A stretch of 42,849 bases of DNA from Verrucomicrobiota bacterium. GTDB lineage: Bacteria > Verrucomicrobiota > Kiritimatiellia > UBA8416 > JABMPJ01. Below, piece by piece: positions 17,383 through 26,551 of this stretch (positions are counted from its first letter, which is position 1; each line of letters begins with the position of its first letter). The DNA lies in the NCBI GenBank assembly GCA_018648805.1, contig JABGQM010000038.1:1-42849 (forward strand), written 5' to 3'. Position numbers and translations under genes: made by a program. The notes under the pieces were generated by a model. That model had not been told where the DNA came from and searched no databases. It saw only the letters and a program-made list of their open reading frames with translations.

Positions 17383-18330
17383 CTACTCGCTGGACAGGCG
17401 TGCGGCACACGCCGCCAGCCTCTCCCGGTCTTCAGGGCTTATGGGGGGCATGTCGATGGCTGCCAGCGCAACCTTGTAGTCGTCGATATTCTTTGCGCCG
17501 AGGCATATGCTGTGGTTGCAGGGATGGTCCAATACCCAGCGGATAGCGACTTGGGCCATCGTGTATCCATCCGGAATCGCCGCTTCAAACACAGCGTAGC
17601 GTCGATAGTCCTCTTCGCGCACACCATGTGATCTGTTGTCGTCCGCGTCCCAGGTTGGTGCTCGGTGGAAGTACTTGCCGCTCAGTCGCCCCTGTGCCAT
17701 GACGCCCCGCACTTGCGTGCCGACATTGTGTTGACTGACCAGAGCGTGAATAGCGGTAGCATCCTGCAACATGTTGGAGGGGTATTGAAGAACATCCAGC
17801 ATATCCAGGTCCAGCATGGCTTTGATGACGTCACTGTTGTTCGTGGATATTCCATAGAACCGGCATTTACCCTCTTGGACCAGCCTCTCCAGTACCGTCT
17901 TCGCCGCTTCCAGTTCGCTGATCAGTGGTGGGCAGTGGTAGAGATAGATGTCGACACAGTCCGTTCTCAGGCGTTTCAGAGAACCTTCCAGGCTGGGCAC
18001 AATCGTGTGGGGGCTCGAACTGTCGTCACGCTCCCCGTCAGGGCCGACGCGATAGCCAAACTTGGTGGAGACAATCCATCTGTCGCGTTGCCCTCGAATG
18101 GCCTCGCCCACACGGCGTTCTGACTCGCCGTTCCCGTACTGTTCGGCGGTGTCGATAAAGTTAACGCCCATATCGCCGAGTTCTTGAATCATACGCAGTA
18201 CAACGCGTTTGCCCGGCTCCGGATGGCCATCGGGCTTGCCGTTGAGCGAAAGCGGGCCCGCCAATTGCCATGCGCCGATACAGATTGGCGAGACGCTCAG
18301 GCCCGTCTTCCCCAGTGTGTGCATTCTCAT
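17383..18330 (-). CDS. aldo/keto reductase
   Basis: The protein has about 315 residues from the ATG at 18330; a second ATG at 18324 and an upstream GTG at 18384 are alternatives. It begins with the family signature LGKTGLSVSPICIGAW. The catalytic tetrad is visible as Asp60 and Tyr65 (NFIDTAEQYGNGESE), Lys90 (STKFG) and His132 (YLYHCPP). The C-terminal NADPH-binding part has the usual QVAIRWVLDHP segment and a terminal SICLGAKN. It reduces an aldehyde, ketone or sugar with NAD(P)H in the cytoplasm; the physiological substrate is not evident. It is probably cotranscribed with the helicase. Confidence 0.9.
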   Translation of the reverse strand: MRMHTLGKTGLSVSPICIGAWQLAGPLSLNGKPDGHPEPGKRVVLRMIQELGDMGVNFIDTAEQYGNGESERRVGEAIRGQRDRWIVSTKFGYRVGPDGERDDSSSPHTIVPSLEGSLKRLRTDCVDIYLYHCPPLISELEAAKTVLERLVQEGKCRFYGISTNNSDVIKAMLDLDMLDVLQYPSNMLQDATAIHALVSQHNVGTQVRGVMAQGRLSGKYFHRAPTWDADDNRSHGVREEDYRRYAVFEAAIPDGYTMAQVAIRWVLDHPCNHSICLGAKNIDDYKVALAAIDMPPISPEDRERLAACAARLSSE

Positions 18331-18547
18331 GGACCGTGTCCCATTCCGTTGCGAACCCATTAGTAACGAGTCTTGTATATCCACAGGATTCCCGCGGATA
18401 AGGAGCCCGTTCGCGCGGTATCCACCGCTATACCTGTGTGAACAAGCAAACGCTCCTCATGTTTGATGAGCATAGGCATCAGGGCTGGCGGTGTCCAGTG
18501 AGTTACGGGGAGCCCGGCCGTCTTGATTTGACTTTCTGGCGGGGGGA

Positions 18548-19240
18548 GTGCAGGCTATCGCACCTGATATGCCTATCCTCTTTATAGTTGGTGTTGTGGC
18601 GCTGATTGGTTTCAGCATGTACTTTTCATGGCTGTCGGCCAAGCGACGGCGTGAGGGGATAGGGGTGGTGGCGGCGCAGCTGGGGCTACGCTTCAACCCG
18701 GAAAAGCAGTACGACCTGGCGAAGCGCTATGGGTTCATGAATGCGCTGCGCAAGGGATCGAAGCGCTACGCGTTCAACGTGATCGAGGGCGCGCATGAGG
18801 GGCACCAGGTCGAGGTCTTCGACTATCACTACGAGACCCATTCGACAGATTCCAAGGGCCGTCGCCAGACGCACCACCACTACTTCTCCTTCTTTGTGCT
18901 AACGCTGCCGGCCGCGTTTCCCGAACTCACGATTGCGCGGGAGGGCATCTTCTCTAAGATCGCACAGGCGCTGGGACACGACGATATCGACTTTGAATCG
19001 CACGAGTTCTCGCGGCGGTTCTGCGTGCGCTCGAAGGACAAGAAGTTCGCCTACGATTTCTGTAATGCGCAGATGATCGAGTACCTGATGACGAGTGACG
19101 GTTTCAGCATCGAGGTCGAGGGGGCGTCATTGGCAATGGCCTTCACGAAGCGGTTGGACCCATCCGCGCTGGCACATAACCTGGGACGACTGATCCGTTT
19201 AAGATCCCTGATGCCGGACTACCTCTTCGAAGGAGCCTAG
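18548..19240 (+). CDS. membrane-anchored protein of unknown function linked to LemA
   Basis: This 230-residue protein has one N-terminal membrane segment (about residues 8-28) followed by a basic stretch (AKRRREG) and a cytoplasmic domain of about 190 residues. I do not recognise a named domain; the histidine-rich HHHYF segment and a F...DFCNAQMIEYL stretch are notable. GTG at 18548 is the first start, with an ATG at 18569 as an alternative. The stop lies four bases before the LemA start, so the two are one operon. The function is probably connected to that of LemA at the membrane. Confidence 0.7.
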   Translation: MQAIAPDMPILFIVGVVALIGFSMYFSWLSAKRRREGIGVVAAQLGLRFNPEKQYDLAKRYGFMNALRKGSKRYAFNVIEGAHEGHQVEVFDYHYETHSTDSKGRRQTHHHYFSFFVLTLPAAFPELTIAREGIFSKIAQALGHDDIDFESHEFSRRFCVRSKDKKFAYDFCNAQMIEYLMTSDGFSIEVEGASLAMAFTKRLDPSALAHNLGRLIRLRSLMPDYLFEGA

Positions 19241-19244
19241 CCCT

Positions 19245-19808
19245 GTGCCTGCGTTAGCCCTTTTAGCCGCCGTACCTCTGATCCCGCTGATCTATCTCGT
19301 ATTGACCTACAACACGCTGGTGGCACTGCGCAACCACATCAAGGAGGCGTGGAGCAACATCGATACCGAGCTCAAGCGCCGTTACGAACTAATCCCCAAT
19401 CTGGTCGCCACGGTCAAGGGCTATGCGGCGCACGAAGAGGCGGTCCTTACGAAGGTCGTAGCCCTGCGCACGCAGTGTATGGCCAACCATGGTACGACGG
19501 CCGAGCAGGCGGCCGACGAGATCAGACTGGTGGAGGCGATGAAGCAGATGATGGTTGTCGTGGAGCGCTATCCCACTCTCAAGGCTGACCAGCATTTCCT
19601 CGAGCTTCAGAGAGAGCTGGTGAATACAGAGGATCGTATCCAGGCGGCGCGGCGCTTCTTCAATGGCAACGTGCGGGACTACGCCAACAAACGCGAAATG
19701 TTCCCCAGCTCACTGGTGGCCTCTGCCTTCAGCTTTGCCCCCATGGACTACTTCGAGGTCGAACCGGTCGTCCGACAGGCCGTCAAAGTCACAGGACTCA
19801 CCGACTAG
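19245..19808 (+). CDS. lemA: LemA-family membrane protein
   Basis: This 187-residue protein shows the LemA pattern: one N-terminal membrane helix (about residues 1-20), then YN.LV.LRN.IKEAWSNID..LKRRYELIPNLV.TVKGYA.HE, a helical middle, and the L.NTEDRI..ARRF.NGNVRDYN segment. It ends in a FEVEPVVRQAVKV tail. LemA proteins are helical-bundle membrane proteins of uncertain function. Translation begins at GTG with GAAGGAG nine bases upstream, inside the end of the previous gene. Confidence 0.93.
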   Translation: MPALALLAAVPLIPLIYLVLTYNTLVALRNHIKEAWSNIDTELKRRYELIPNLVATVKGYAAHEEAVLTKVVALRTQCMANHGTTAEQAADEIRLVEAMKQMMVVVERYPTLKADQHFLELQRELVNTEDRIQAARRFFNGNVRDYANKREMFPSSLVASAFSFAPMDYFEVEPVVRQAVKVTGLTD

Positions 19809-19854
19809 GTCGCCGCAAGGTGGTCATAACAGAGCGGGGTCTGTCCGTGGCGCA

Positions 19855-21702
19855 TCACGGCGCATCGGTGAGCGTCTGGATGAATGCATCGACATCCTTG
19901 GCGGCGAGTAGCGCATAGCGCGTCTCCTCTTTGCCGAGAATACGGGCGGTAGCGCCGAGTAGCTTCATGTGTGAATCAGGATCGCCCACGCTGCTGAGGA
20001 TCATGATGACGAGGTGGCACGGCTCATTATCCACGCCGCCGAATACTACGCCGGTCTTGAGACAGGCCCAGAGCACTACCGGCGTGTCGATACCCAGCAG
20101 GCGACAGTGTGGAATGGCCAGGCCGTGGCCCATTCCGGTGGCGAAGAGTTTCTCGCGCTCGGCAATCAGTTGGAGCGCCTCTTCCTCATGAATGTTCCCG
20201 CCGCCCGGCAGACCGTGGGCGTGGGCGACCATGGCCTCAATCACGCCGTTCTTCGTGTCGGCCTCGAGTTCGAGCATCACGTGGTCCGGTCTCAGTCCTG
20301 ATAGCAACAAATCACGTGACGGATCGGTTGTGCGTTTGCTCGACGTGGCGGCGGGCTGCAACTCGGCTTCTTCACCGGCGACCCAGCTACGCCACTTCTC
20401 GAGCGTGAAGCCCGACATCAGCGTGCCGCCGATCTCGAAGATCACAATGGAAGGCAGCAGGATGGCCGGTATCAATGGCTCCTGCAGGATGGCACCGGCG
20501 TAGACCGCCTCGACGGCGGCGACACCGGCTTGAGGCAGCACCAGGTAGGGCAGGCAGGACGCGATCTTGCGATCCTCCCCGACGATCCGGCAGCCCAGGC
20601 GTGTCCCCAATACCTTGCCAGCCGTGCGTGCGATGACATAGACCGCGATAGCAAACCCGATGGAGCTGTCGAACTTGTCAAAACGTACCGTTGAGCCGAC
20701 GATGGCGAAGAACCCCAAGTTGAACAGTGCGGCGATGTTGCTGATCTTGAGCGAGTCAAAGATGGCACGCGAGTGGAGGTTCGCGACGAGGAAACCGGCG
20801 AACGTGGCTGTCACGAGAAACGGGTAGTGGAGGGCGTACGAGAGGCCCGCCCCGATGGATACGGTGCCGACGACTACAGAGAAGACCTGCGCCGAAGGGG
20901 AGGGGTGTTCGGCCAGCACACGGGTCAGGAGTCCATCCTGTGGCGCCAGGATCTCGGTAGGATGCTCGACCATGGATTTGCGTCGCCGCACGAGAATCCA
21001 GAGCAAGGCAAACACACCCACGCCCACCACATGGGCCATGCCCAGATCACGAAGCAGCGGCACGGCCAAGCTCCTGAGGGAGACGTGCCCGGCTGACATG
21101 CCCTGCGCAATCTGCACGACTAGCGAGAAGATGACTACACCGATGATATCGCACAGGACCTCCACGCTTCCAAGCACGTTACGCAGGCGTCCCTCGATCT
21201 TCAGTTTGTTGAGCAGCACAAAGGTCATGGCCGGTGCGGTGGCGATGCCGATGGAGCCGATCATCAGTGACTCAAGCAGCGGCCGCCGCGCGATCAGGAA
21301 AAGTCCACCGGTGATCAGCAGCATCGTGGTGATGGCCTGTGTGATCGAGATGACGAGGGCCGACTTGCCCACATGCTTGAGGCGATCGATGTGCAGCTCC
21401 TCACCGATGCTGAATGCGACGACGGCGATGAAAACGAAGACGAAGAACGTGAATCCGTCAATCGCGCCATCATAGACCAGGTGCGATGCAGGCAGGATCC
21501 CGGTTGCATGCAGAAACCACGGTCCGGCCAGCATCCCGCCCAGCAGCTGCCCCGCCGGCTCAGGCAGGTTAAAACGGTTGAATAGCTTGCTGCCCAAATG
21601 CGCCGCCAACATCAGCGCCCCGAACGCCAGTATCTGCATCGGAATCAAATCCACCACCGGCGCCGCTGCGATTGGAAACAAGGTAACCATAATGGACGGC
21701 AT
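19855..21702 (-). CDS. cation/proton antiporter (CPA2/KefB-like) fused to PTS EIIA domain
   Basis: This protein of about 615 residues starts at an ATG at 21702 or 21690; neither has a clear ribosome-binding site. Residues about 20-400 contain 12 or so hydrophobic segments of a Na/H exchanger domain with the LPEPAGQLLGGMLAGP motif near the start. After a linker, the last 150 residues form a PTS EIIA type 2 domain with the phospho-histidine motif GMGHGLAIPHCR (His532). It probably exchanges Na+ or K+ for protons at the inner membrane. The EIIA domain may couple activity to a phosphotransfer state. No other PTS gene is in the window. No TrkA-N domain is seen. Confidence 0.85.
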   Translation of the reverse strand: MPSIMVTLFPIAAAPVVDLIPMQILAFGALMLAAHLGSKLFNRFNLPEPAGQLLGGMLAGPWFLHATGILPASHLVYDGAIDGFTFFVFVFIAVVAFSIGEELHIDRLKHVGKSALVISITQAITTMLLITGGLFLIARRPLLESLMIGSIGIATAPAMTFVLLNKLKIEGRLRNVLGSVEVLCDIIGVVIFSLVVQIAQGMSAGHVSLRSLAVPLLRDLGMAHVVGVGVFALLWILVRRRKSMVEHPTEILAPQDGLLTRVLAEHPSPSAQVFSVVVGTVSIGAGLSYALHYPFLVTATFAGFLVANLHSRAIFDSLKISNIAALFNLGFFAIVGSTVRFDKFDSSIGFAIAVYVIARTAGKVLGTRLGCRIVGEDRKIASCLPYLVLPQAGVAAVEAVYAGAILQEPLIPAILLPSIVIFEIGGTLMSGFTLEKWRSWVAGEEAELQPAATSSKRTTDPSRDLLLSGLRPDHVMLELEADTKNGVIEAMVAHAHGLPGGGNIHEEEALQLIAEREKLFATGMGHGLAIPHCRLLGIDTPVVLWACLKTGVVFGGVDNEPCHLVIMILSSVGDPDSHMKLLGATARILGKEETRYALLAAKDVDAFIQTLTDAP

Positions 21703-21803
21703 TTTAAAGGCACGGCGCCAGCGGACCAAGCGTAATCGACAGCAGTGCGAACTAAGCTGAAGGCTTCCACGGAACCCGTAGAGCCGTTATCATAGGCGGC
21801 CGT

Positions 21804-22586
21804 ATGAATGAGCCCTGCCTGACATCTGATAAGCGGTACCCCGGAACGATGCGCGTCCGACGAGTGACGCAGGCCGTGTCGATCTTGCTGTTGGTGTCGA
21901 TGGTGACCGAGTTGACGTGTGTGCGATTCTCTCCGTTGCGCTGCCAGGTGTTTGGGTTACCGTTCGATTTGCGGCTGTTGGCGGTTCTGATTCCGATGCT
22001 GGTGATGGGTATTGTGCTGGCGAGTTTCCGGTACGGACGGGTCTTCTGCTCGTGGTGGTGCCCGATGCACATCTTCCTGGAAGGGATCGGCTGGACCGGG
22101 CGCCAGAAGCAACCCGGCCGTGGTGCGGTGACGTGGGCAGGCACAGTGTTGTTGTCGGCTCTGATCACGCTGGCGGTCATCACCTGCTTTGTGCCGTGGT
22201 CGATGCAGCTGAGCGCTGTCCGGGAACATGGGTGGTCGTCGACGCTGCTCATGGTGGACACCGGGCTGTTCCTCGTTTTCTTCATCCTCTTCGGATTCGT
22301 ACGCCAACGCTTCTCGCTTTACGCCTGTCCCTACGGCTTGATCATGCGGCTCTTCAAGACAGATACTACGCGCGTGACGTTCTATGACGCCGATGCGGGC
22401 CGTTGTATCGACTGCGGGGCGTGCGACCGGGCCTGTCCGTTCGAGCTGGATGTGCGCCAAGAGTCGACCGGCGACCTCTGCACCAACTGCGGGCTCTGCA
22501 TCAAGACCTGCAACGGCGTCCTCGGGCCGGACAAAGGCGTGATCAGCATGCGCCAGGAAGCGGAAGGGGCTTCTGCGTCGTCTTGA
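21804..22586 (+). CDS. ccoG: CcoG/NapH-like polyferredoxin membrane protein
   Basis: This 260-residue protein has about four membrane segments, paired cysteine motifs on the membrane domain (FCSWWCP at 81-87 and YACPYG at 173-178), and a C-terminal di-cluster 4Fe-4S ferredoxin domain (CIDCGACDRACP 201-212 and CTNCGLCIKTC 226-236). This is the arrangement of NapH, and of CcoG/RdxA, which reduces copper for cbb3-oxidase maturation; CcoG is usually longer, about 450 residues. Its place next to CcoI favours the oxidase-assembly role. The start may instead be the ATG at 21849. Its end overlaps the 3' end of ccoI by 44 bases, tail to tail. Confidence 0.75.
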   Translation: MNEPCLTSDKRYPGTMRVRRVTQAVSILLLVSMVTELTCVRFSPLRCQVFGLPFDLRLLAVLIPMLVMGIVLASFRYGRVFCSWWCPMHIFLEGIGWTGRQKQPGRGAVTWAGTVLLSALITLAVITCFVPWSMQLSAVREHGWSSTLLMVDTGLFLVFFILFGFVRQRFSLYACPYGLIMRLFKTDTTRVTFYDADAGRCIDCGACDRACPFELDVRQESTGDLCTNCGLCIKTCNGVLGPDKGVISMRQEAEGASASS

Positions 22587-24867
22587 GTCGTCGCACCGAG
22601 TTGGCGACTACCACCGTGTTGCTGAATACCATTCCGAAGGCGCAGAAGGTGGGGGAGAGGAGACCCGATACGGCCAGCGTGAGGCCGATGCCGTTGTAGA
22701 GGAACGACCAGAGATAGTTCTGGGCAATCCGTTTGCGCAGTTCACCCAAGGTGTCGAGAAACGCGGCCAGGCCAGAAAGATCGGATACCAGGAAGGCGCC
22801 GTCGGCGGAGAACTTGGCCGGCACCTCTCCGGCCAAGACGGCCAGTCCGATGTCGGCCGCGGTGAGGGCCTGTGAGTCGTTGACGCCGTCGCCGACCATC
22901 ATGACGGTCTGTCCCTCGGCCTGCATCTCGCGGATGGTGGCGAGCTTGTCCTCGATGCTCATATCCCAGTGCCGGTGTTCAATCCCCAGCCGGTCGGCCA
23001 CGGCTTCAACCATGGGTTGCCGGTCGCCCGAGCAGAGATGGGCGGTTGGGATCTGTTTGAGTAGAGCAGGGATCTCCGGGCGAATCTCATCACGGAGTTC
23101 GACCACCAAGTGGCAGCTCTGCGCATCACCGAATGCCACCAGCGTAGACGCACTGTCGCCATCCATCACATGGTGCAGACCTTTTGCCGCCAACGCTTCG
23201 GGGAGGTCTTCGTAGAGCGTGGTTTTGCCGGCCCTGTACTGCTGGCCGTCAAATTGACCTTGCACGGTGGTACGTTCTACGTCGCGCTCTGTAACGGGAA
23301 TCACTCTGCCCACGCGCGCGAGGGCGCGTGCGATGGGATGATCAAGGCCAGCCTCGATCGATGCCAGCCGGTCCAGGTCGGCCTGGTTCTCGGGCACGAG
23401 CCAATGAATCGCACGCACCTGGAAATCACCGGTCGTGAGCGTGCCGGTCTTGTCGAAGATAATGGCATCCGGCTGCAACCGCAGAACGGTGCCGTTGAAG
23501 ATCTGGATGCCGAGATGGCGCACGCGATCGACCGCGAGCGTCAAGACGAGTGGCTCCGCGATACCAAAAGCGCAGGGACAGGCCACCACCAGCGCCGCCA
23601 TCAGACGCAAGAGGCCGACCTGCGGCGCGCCGTGGAGACTGAACCATACCAGCGGGATGAGACCGACGAGCACAACCACCGGCACGAAGACTTGCGAGAT
23701 GCGGTCGCCGAACGAAAGCTGCTCCACGCGTGTGTCGAATGCTGAGACCGTGCCCTGGATCATGCGGTCGATCAGGGAGGTCGCGCCACCGGGCGGGACG
23801 TAGAGTGTGACCGGATCCGAAAGCAGTCGGCTCCCGGCGCCAACCAGCTGTCCGCTATGCAGGTGGATCGCACGGCTCTCCCCGGTGACGTGGCTGAAGT
23901 CAAACGCGGCATCCGATTCAAGAATGCCGTCGGTCGGCACCACCTCGCCCTGTGTCACGGCAAAGGGCATCCCGGGGGTGGCCTCCTCGATCGAGACGAA
24001 GCGATCATCGATGGTATGAATCTTCTTGGGCAGACAGTGGCGCAGGGCATGCACGCGACGGCGGACGCGGTCATAGAAGCCCGCCTCGATCGCGGCGCCG
24101 GTCTGGAGCAGCATGATCAGCAGGCAGACGACGTCGAAGTAGAGCTTGGCGAAGATGCCCTGCGAGAGGGAAACGAGTGAGTAGATGATGGCCATGCTGG
24201 TGGAGAGCGTGATCAGGCTATCCATCCGGAACTGGCGGCGACGAAGCTGCTGGATGCCGCGCGCGAGGGTGGCCCGGCCCGGTCCGATGATGATCAGTGC
24301 GGTGAAGATGATAAGCAGCAGCGAGCAGGCCCACGCCATGGCCACGGGCACTTCCCAGAACTCGGCTGAGTAGACGATGAAAGAGAGCATCATCGCGTTG
24401 AGGGCATAAAACCAGCCGAGCCCGAGCTGCAGCAGCGAGATGCCGCCCGACGGCGCCTCGCCTTCGTAAACGCCGTAGCCGATGTCCTCGATCTCGGCCT
24501 CGATGGTGTCGCGTCCGATGACCATGGGGTCGAAGACGACCTGGCAGACCTCCGACATGAAGTTGATCGTCACACTCTGCACCCCGGCCAGCTTGGTGAG
24601 GCAGTAGTGAATGATCCAGGCGCAGGCGGGACAGACCATGCCGGAGACCATCAGGTCGAGTGACTGGAATTCGCGTCCCTCCGGTGACGCTGTGATAGGC
24701 GCCGGCTCGTCGAACAGCGCGTTCAGCATCGCCTTCACGCGCGCCTGCTTCGCGGCGTCGTCGACCTCAAGGTTACCGACAATCTCGTTGATCGCCGCGC
24801 AGCCCGGACAGCAGAACCGCGCATCCTCGTCCAGCACCGGGCGACCACAGAGTTCACAACCCTTCAT
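22543..24867 (-). CDS. ccoI: copper-translocating P-type ATPase CcoI/FixI
   Basis: This 774-residue P1B ATPase begins with a cysteine-rich N-terminal knuckle (C4..C7 and CCPGC 19-23), typical of FixI/CcoI, followed by an HMA-like metal-binding domain with CPACA (79-83). The core shows TGES (328-331), the metal-channel CPC (430-432), the phosphorylation site DKTGTLT (472-478) and GDGVND (659-664). The last helices complete eight membrane segments. CcoI supplies copper for the CuB site of the cbb3 oxidase, whose genes lie a few kilobases away on the same strand. It lies immediately upstream of, and convergent with, the polyferredoxin gene. Confidence 0.92.
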   Translation of the reverse strand: MKGCELCGRPVLDEDARFCCPGCAAINEIVGNLEVDDAAKQARVKAMLNALFDEPAPITASPEGREFQSLDLMVSGMVCPACAWIIHYCLTKLAGVQSVTINFMSEVCQVVFDPMVIGRDTIEAEIEDIGYGVYEGEAPSGGISLLQLGLGWFYALNAMMLSFIVYSAEFWEVPVAMAWACSLLLIIFTALIIIGPGRATLARGIQQLRRRQFRMDSLITLSTSMAIIYSLVSLSQGIFAKLYFDVVCLLIMLLQTGAAIEAGFYDRVRRRVHALRHCLPKKIHTIDDRFVSIEEATPGMPFAVTQGEVVPTDGILESDAAFDFSHVTGESRAIHLHSGQLVGAGSRLLSDPVTLYVPPGGATSLIDRMIQGTVSAFDTRVEQLSFGDRISQVFVPVVVLVGLIPLVWFSLHGAPQVGLLRLMAALVVACPCAFGIAEPLVLTLAVDRVRHLGIQIFNGTVLRLQPDAIIFDKTGTLTTGDFQVRAIHWLVPENQADLDRLASIEAGLDHPIARALARVGRVIPVTERDVERTTVQGQFDGQQYRAGKTTLYEDLPEALAAKGLHHVMDGDSASTLVAFGDAQSCHLVVELRDEIRPEIPALLKQIPTAHLCSGDRQPMVEAVADRLGIEHRHWDMSIEDKLATIREMQAEGQTVMMVGDGVNDSQALTAADIGLAVLAGEVPAKFSADGAFLVSDLSGLAAFLDTLGELRKRIAQNYLWSFLYNGIGLTLAVSGLLSPTFCAFGMVFSNTVVVANSVRRLKTTQKPLPLPGAC

Positions 24868-24933
24868 GGCGCTAACCTAAACCAGGATAGAGGATGAAGC
24901 CACAAAATTGGGTGCTGGACACCGCTGGCCGTG

Positions 24934-24967
24934 TATACTATAGTATCCCAAATGACACTATAGTATC
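24934..24967 (+). promoter_or_regulatory. tandem palindromic operator upstream of HTH gene
   Basis: The 11-base sequence ACTATAGTATC occurs twice, at 24937-24947 and 24957-24967, exactly 20 bp apart, or two helical turns. The first lies in a perfect 12-bp palindrome (ATACTATAGTAT, 24935-24946) that overlaps a -10-like TATACT (24934-24939). The second ends ten bases before the ATG of the HTH protein. This is what an autoregulatory operator would look like. Confidence 0.6.
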
Positions 24968-24976
24968 GTCAAGAGA

Positions 24977-25909
24977 ATGGTAGTCACAATGCGACCTATC
25001 ACAGAACAGCGAAGCGCGATCAAGCAGCCCTTGGATTCCATCATGGGGTCCGAGGGGAATGTACGACTCCTGCGAGCACTCATTGAGGTCGGTACCCCAT
25101 TGGGTGCGTCAGATGCCGCACGCCTTGCAGGGCTGACGCCTGCCGGAGCGCGAAAGGCTCTTGAGCGTCTGCTTGACACTGGATTTGTGGAGAATGTCGG
25201 GAGCGGGCGGACACTGCAGTACGGTCTGCGCAGGCGCGAACCACTCATAAGGGCTATTGAATTACTCTTCGACAAAGAGCGCGATCGATACGAATCATTC
25301 GTTTCTTCTCTAAAAGGGGCACTTACGGGTTTCACGGAAATACGTATGGCTTGGTTCAGTGGTGCGCCCGTAGAGTCTGGGCAACCAGTAGACATGTCCG
25401 TTGTGGCAGACGCCAAGGAAATAGACTGGATTGGTGATGAGTTGCGCAGTCTCCTCAGGGGTATCGAAGAAGAATACGACCTGATAGTCGAGGCAAGGGT
25501 GTTCACTCGTGCAGATGCCCCCACGCCTGGTTCTGATGCGGTATTCTTGATCTGTATGGAAGCAGACATCGGCGCCAGAACGAATCAGCCTCAATCACAC
25601 ACATTGAAGGAGGAGCGGTCGCTGCTGATGGCTCGCGAAGTAGCAAGGATGATGCGCTCGGATCCTTCACTGGTCGCGCGTGCCAAGCACCACCTGAATC
25701 GACTGATGCACGACGAACAGGGAACCGCAACCCATGCTATTGCAGAATGGCGCCAGTTGCTCGAGACCTATTCTCCCCGGCAGCTTAGGCAACTGCTTGT
25801 TTCTACAAGTTCTCGTGCCACCAGACTACGCCAAAGCTCCCCGTTTTTCGCGATACTCTCGGAAGAAGAGCGGGACAGGTTGATGTCTTCTCTGGAGAAA
25901 ACCCAATGA
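24977..25909 (+). CDS. winged-HTH protein with nucleotidyltransferase-like domain
   Basis: This 310-residue protein has an N-terminal winged helix (about residues 22-90: LLRALIEVG.P.GASDAARLAGLTPAGARKALERL..TGFV, then a wing with LQYGL). The middle, from about residue 115, resembles a nucleotidyltransferase fold, with SGAPVESGQPVDMSVVAD in place of the usual GS...G....D.DL.VV, so the active site may be degenerate. The C-terminal 90 residues are helical. Start at 24977, or the ATG at 24989. Its stop overlaps the next start (ATGA, 25906). With the next gene it forms a cassette like HTH/nucleotidyltransferase toxin-antitoxin pairs; I infer a repressor or antitoxin acting at the tandem operator upstream. 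Confidence 0.65.
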   Translation: MVVTMRPITEQRSAIKQPLDSIMGSEGNVRLLRALIEVGTPLGASDAARLAGLTPAGARKALERLLDTGFVENVGSGRTLQYGLRRREPLIRAIELLFDKERDRYESFVSSLKGALTGFTEIRMAWFSGAPVESGQPVDMSVVADAKEIDWIGDELRSLLRGIEEEYDLIVEARVFTRADAPTPGSDAVFLICMEADIGARTNQPQSHTLKEERSLLMAREVARMMRSDPSLVARAKHHLNRLMHDEQGTATHAIAEWRQLLETYSPRQLRQLLVSTSSRATRLRQSSPFFAILSEEERDRLMSSLEKTQ

Positions 25910-26456
25910 CTCGATATCAACTCGAGCATGCCATAAGAGCGGCATGCTATATTGCAGGCGACACTGAGTTAGTTATCATTGGATCTCAGGCAATTCTAGG
26001 AACCTACCCAGACCCGCCTGATTCCCTTACAGCCTCGATCGAGGTAGATGTTCAGCCGAAAAACAGGCTGGAAAATACTGACGCGATCGATGGCGCCCTT
26101 GGTGAGATGTCTCAGTTCCACACGACACACGTTTCTATGTTCATGGTGTGAGCATCGAAGAATCCGTCACACTCCCGACAGGCTGGCGAGACAGGACCGT
26201 GCAAGTCTCCCATCCAGAGAGGACTGAAGGGAACGTAGGTCATTGCATTGAGGCCCACGATCTTGCCGCAAGCAAACTCGCAGCGTATAGGGAGAAGGAT
26301 CGAGTATTCGTGTCCACGCTGCTACGTGAAAGACTGATTGATGGCCGCATTCTCCTGTGCAGAGTGAACGAGCTGCCCGTCGATGGCGAGCAGAAGAAGC
26401 GGCTTGTTAATTGGATTCGCATCACAGCGGAGGACCTTGGCGTTGCCGTTGACTGA
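25906..26456 (+). pseudogene. frameshifted DUF6036-like predicted nucleotidyltransferase
   Basis: Two frames, 25906-26151 and 26148-26456, together read as one protein of about 182 residues. The first ends ..SQFHTTH then runs out of frame at about 26131; the second frame, read back, supplies FYVHGVSIEES, so one base is missing within 26130-26132. The assembled product begins with a helix, then LVIIGSQAILG.YPD.P.SL..SIEVDV, a nucleotidyltransferase-like GS....(D/E)(V)D pattern, and later CIEAHDLAASKL.AYREKDRVFV..LL, recalling AbiEii/DUF6036-type proteins. The other frames look intact, so the mutation is recent or a sequencing error. The start overlaps the upstream stop by four bases. Confidence 0.7.
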
Positions 26457-26551
26457 GTAAAGCAGAGAGGAACAGGCCCGCTATCCTCTTACACACTCTC
26501 CGTCCGAGGCCTCTGTCACGGGGCTTCCTATGACTCTGCCGAAGGGTTCTG

